Origin: Actinomycetes bacterium
Lineage (GTDB): Bacteria > Actinomycetota > Thermoleophilia > Solirubrobacterales > 70-9
DNA: 7,329 nt
Assembly (NCBI GenBank): GCA_023434465.1
Contig: JAEYSQ010000124.1
Coordinates: 1 to 7,329 of the forward strand
Reading direction: 5' to 3'
Notes under the pieces: model-generated
The model's database searches: none
Told to the model about the DNA's origin: nothing
The model's input: the letters and a program-made list of their open reading frames with translations, nothing else
Position numbers and translations under genes: made by a program
Shown here: one piece after another, positions 6,192 to 7,329 of the stretch
Layout of the letters: each line of letters opens with the position of its first letter
Numbering within the stretch: position 1 is the stretch's first letter

Positions 6192-6275
6192 TGCGGACGA
6201 GAGGACTCGAACCTCCACACCCTCGCGGGCACCAGGACCTAAACCTGACGCGTCTACCAGTTCCGCCACGTCCGC
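6192..6275 (-). tRNA. tRNA-Leu (anticodon UAG)
   Basis: An 84-nt class II tRNA. The acceptor stem GCGGACG pairs with CGTCCGC, with discriminator A at 6192 and no encoded CCA. The D-arm region TGGCGGAACTGGTAGACGCG is nearly the same as in the first tRNA-Leu. The anticodon stem TCAGG/CCTGG (one T-G pair) carries the loop TTTAGGT, giving UAG, which reads CUA and possibly other CUN codons. The variable arm is GCCC-GCGA-GGGT, and the T-arm is GGAGG-TTCGAGT-CCTCT. It follows the second tetR gene by 30 nt on the same strand. Confidence 0.97.
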
Positions 6276-6302
6276 TTGTCGACCGAAGTCCGGCCGTCGG
6301 TG

Positions 6303-6308
6303 ATTCTA
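6303..6308 (-). promoter_or_regulatory. -10-like TAGAAT before tRNA-Leu(UAG)
   Basis: TAGAAT matches the -10 consensus TATAAT at five of six positions and overlaps the TAG stop codon of the second tetR gene. Initiation about seven nt downstream would give a leader of roughly 20 nt before the tRNA 5' end. No good -35 hexamer is visible at 16-18 bp spacing (TGGCCT at 17 bp), so the tRNA may instead be transcribed from the tetR promoter. Confidence 0.35.
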
Positions 6309-6989
6309 GGCGCCGACGCCCGACCAGGCCAGATCGAAGGCCTTGTTGGCGACGTTGGCAATGTCGGAACCGGGCCGGTTGCCTTGGGCGACGGCTTCGA
6401 GAATCCCGGCCGCCGAGAACATGACCCCGGCAAGTAGCACCGCCGCACAGATCGGGATCGGGGCGTCGGGCTTTATCTCGCCGCGCTTTTGTCCCTCGGC
6501 CAGGAGTCCGGCCATCATGGCCGCAAGTGGGATTTCTCCTTCACCCAGGATCGCTGCGAAGCGGGCCGGATGGCGGAGCGTCTCGGTCAACATTTCGGCA
6601 TGGAACCTGGGACTGATGCGTGGTTCCATCATCAGCAGGATGACCCGCCGCGAGCCTTCCTTGATCGACGTCGATTCGTCGGCCAGCGCCTCGTCGTAGG
6701 CGGGTCGCATGTATTCCCGGAAATGTCTCGCGGACTCGTGCAGGAACACATCTTCCTTGCGCGGGAAGTACCGGAAGAAGGTTCCCCAGCTGGTTCCGGC
6801 TTGCTCGACGATGTTCTCGACCCGCGACTCGACGATTCCCTTGCTGTCGATTTCCTTGATCGCCGCCTCGTAAAGCCGGTCGCGCACCTCGATCCCGCGC
6901 TGCTGTTTGGGAATCGCGCCCAGCCCGACGCCGCCGACGAGGGCACTCTCGGGGGTGGGGGGTGTGATGTTTGCTGCGGGGGTCGCCAT
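6306..6989 (-). CDS. TetR-family transcriptional regulator (second)
   Basis: 227-residue regulator. The DNA-binding domain lies at about 34-82: RDRLYEAAIKEIDSKG (36-51), then the helix-turn-helix VENIVEQAGTSWGTFFRYF (57-75) and FPRKEDVFL (75-83), a typical TetR sequence. An unusual 30-residue extension rich in Ala, Pro and Gly precedes it. Residues 90-227 form the C-terminal domain, which has no recognisable ligand type. It is unrelated to the alkane-cassette regulator beyond the family fold. The ATG at 6989 has a purine-rich GAGAGAT before it, a weak ribosome binding site. The TAG stop at 6306-6308 overlaps a -10-like sequence for the downstream tRNA-Leu. No enzyme gene is adjacent in the window; the upstream neighbour on the same strand is a partial gene for a small HTH protein, so its target cannot be named. 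Confidence 0.9.
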   Translation of the reverse strand: MATPAANITPPTPESALVGGVGLGAIPKQQRGIEVRDRLYEAAIKEIDSKGIVESRVENIVEQAGTSWGTFFRYFPRKEDVFLHESARHFREYMRPAYDEALADESTSIKEGSRRVILLMMEPRISPRFHAEMLTETLRHPARFAAILGEGEIPLAAMMAGLLAEGQKRGEIKPDAPIPICAAVLLAGVMFSAAGILEAVAQGNRPGSDIANVANKAFDLAWSGVGA

Positions 6990-7007
6990 ATCTCTCGGGG
7001 TGTCACA

Positions 7008-7019
7008 GGCATTATTGCC
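7008..7019. promoter_or_regulatory. Short dyad GGCA-N4-TGCC upstream of second tetR
   Basis: GGCATTATTGCC has perfect 4-bp arms around an AT centre and lies 18 nt upstream of the start codon of the minus-strand tetR. The AT-rich core reads AATAAT on the coding strand and could serve as a -10 element, with the dyad then overlapping the promoter as expected for autoregulation. The arms are short and chance is a real possibility. Confidence 0.25.
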
Positions 7020-7088
7020 GGGGCGGAGGTCGGGTTCCTCGGTCTGGAGGATACGAAAGTTGACGTGCGTCGGATTTAGGACTCATCC

Positions 7089-7110
7089 GGAGGCGTCAGG
7101 TGAAGCCTCC
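7089..7110 (-). terminator. Weak hairpin downstream of partial HTH gene
   Basis: GGAGGC (7089-7094) and GCCTCC (7105-7110) form a 6-bp inverted repeat with a 10-nt loop, 37 nt past the stop of the partial minus-strand gene. It could end that transcript before the second tetR. There is no T run, and the stem is short. The rest of the 158-nt gap, from 6990 to 7147, shows no gene and no strong promoter. Confidence 0.25.
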
Positions 7111-7147
7111 CCGGCCACTTCGGTCCCGGCATCGCCGCAGTCCGGTG

Positions 7148-7329
7148 TCAGGTTTTCGGACCCACGAACTCGTCGAGAAGGGTGACGCTGGTCCGGTGGG
7201 AGATCGAGATGACCTCACGGCGAGAAGTTCTCCAGCTGTCCGGTTCGAATTCGTATGGGGGCGGCTCAACCGGAAATCCGTGCTTGCGCCACCGGTTGAC
7301 CGTGCTTCGATCGACGCCGGTTCTTTTTG
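7148..7329 (-). CDS. Partial CDS, C-terminal part of a small HTH protein
   Basis: The 3' end of a gene that enters from the right edge: 59 codons and a TGA stop at 7148-7150, with the start outside the window. The first visible residues, TGVDRSTVNRWRKHGFP, look like the end of a helix-turn-helix with the recognition helix DRSTVNRWRKHG, as in DNA-binding proteins of the excisionase/MerR or homeodomain-like HTH types. The rest (EPPPYEFEPDSW, then REVISISHRTSVTLLDEFVGP) is not recognised. Third codon positions are less GC-biased than in the neighbouring genes, which might mean horizontal origin, but the sample is small. The opposite strand is also open over part of this span, so the call rests on the HTH-like sequence. 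Confidence 0.55.
   Translation of the reverse strand, partial: KRTGVDRSTVNRWRKHGFPVEPPPYEFEPDSWRTSRREVISISHRTSVTLLDEFVGPKT

Noticed and set aside
5525..6232. Long minus-strand open frame opposite the alkane-cassette tetR
   Set aside because: It begins within tRNA-Leu(UAG), lies antisense to a clear TetR gene, and its translation has no family features; it is a high-GC shadow frame.
1..7329. CRISPR array, insertion sequence or prophage
   Set aside because: No regularly spaced repeats, transposase motifs, terminal inverted repeats or phage structural genes were seen on either strand.

Overview
The window is GC-rich chromosomal DNA, most likely from an actinobacterium. The high GC content, the TetR/alkB/rubredoxin arrangement and the style of the membrane proteins suggest a high-GC lineage such as Thermoleophilia/Solirubrobacterales, but that placement is inference from family resemblance. 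It holds six complete protein genes whose reading frames are clear, one further protein gene of 54 codons (a rubredoxin), two leucine tRNA genes, and a partial gene running off the right edge.

Left part, minus strand, read from right to left (4019 down to 152): a four-helix membrane protein of unknown function; 28 nt later tRNA-Leu(CAA); 13 nt later a 407-residue membrane protein that looks like an M28 metallopeptidase relative lacking metal ligands; then, with a TTGA stop/start overlap, acetoacetyl-CoA synthetase. The spacing (28, 13, -4) is tight enough for one transcription unit containing a tRNA.

Middle, plus strand (4111 to 6145): an alkane-oxidation cassette, alkB (alkane 1-monooxygenase), rubredoxin and a TetR-family repressor, joined by GTGA and ATGA overlaps so that each reading frame ends inside the start of the next. 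The alkB start lies in a 91-bp divergent region shared with the membrane protein gene. This region is AT-rich for its surroundings and holds an inverted repeat, TTTAC-N15-GTAAA, just before the start codon; it is a good candidate operator for the TetR protein. AlkB would hydroxylate n-alkanes at the terminal carbon with electrons from the rubredoxin; no rubredoxin reductase is present in the window, so it must be encoded elsewhere.

Right part, minus strand (7329 down to 6192): the 3' end of a small protein with a helix-turn-helix (59 codons visible), a 158-bp gap, a second, unrelated TetR-family regulator, and 30 nt later tRNA-Leu(UAG). A strong hairpin at 6153-6179 separates the convergent alkane cassette and this tRNA.

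Functional link: alkane oxidation yields fatty acids and then acyl-CoA, and acetoacetyl-CoA synthetase activates acetoacetate for C4/acetyl-CoA metabolism. The two gene groups are divergent and may both serve carbon use, but nothing in the sequence proves shared regulation. Nothing here looks like a defence system, CRISPR array, transposon or prophage. The most unusual points are the apparently dead M28-like protein co-transcribed with a tRNA, the overlap-coupled alkane cassette with its dyad operator, and the hidden partial HTH gene at the edge.
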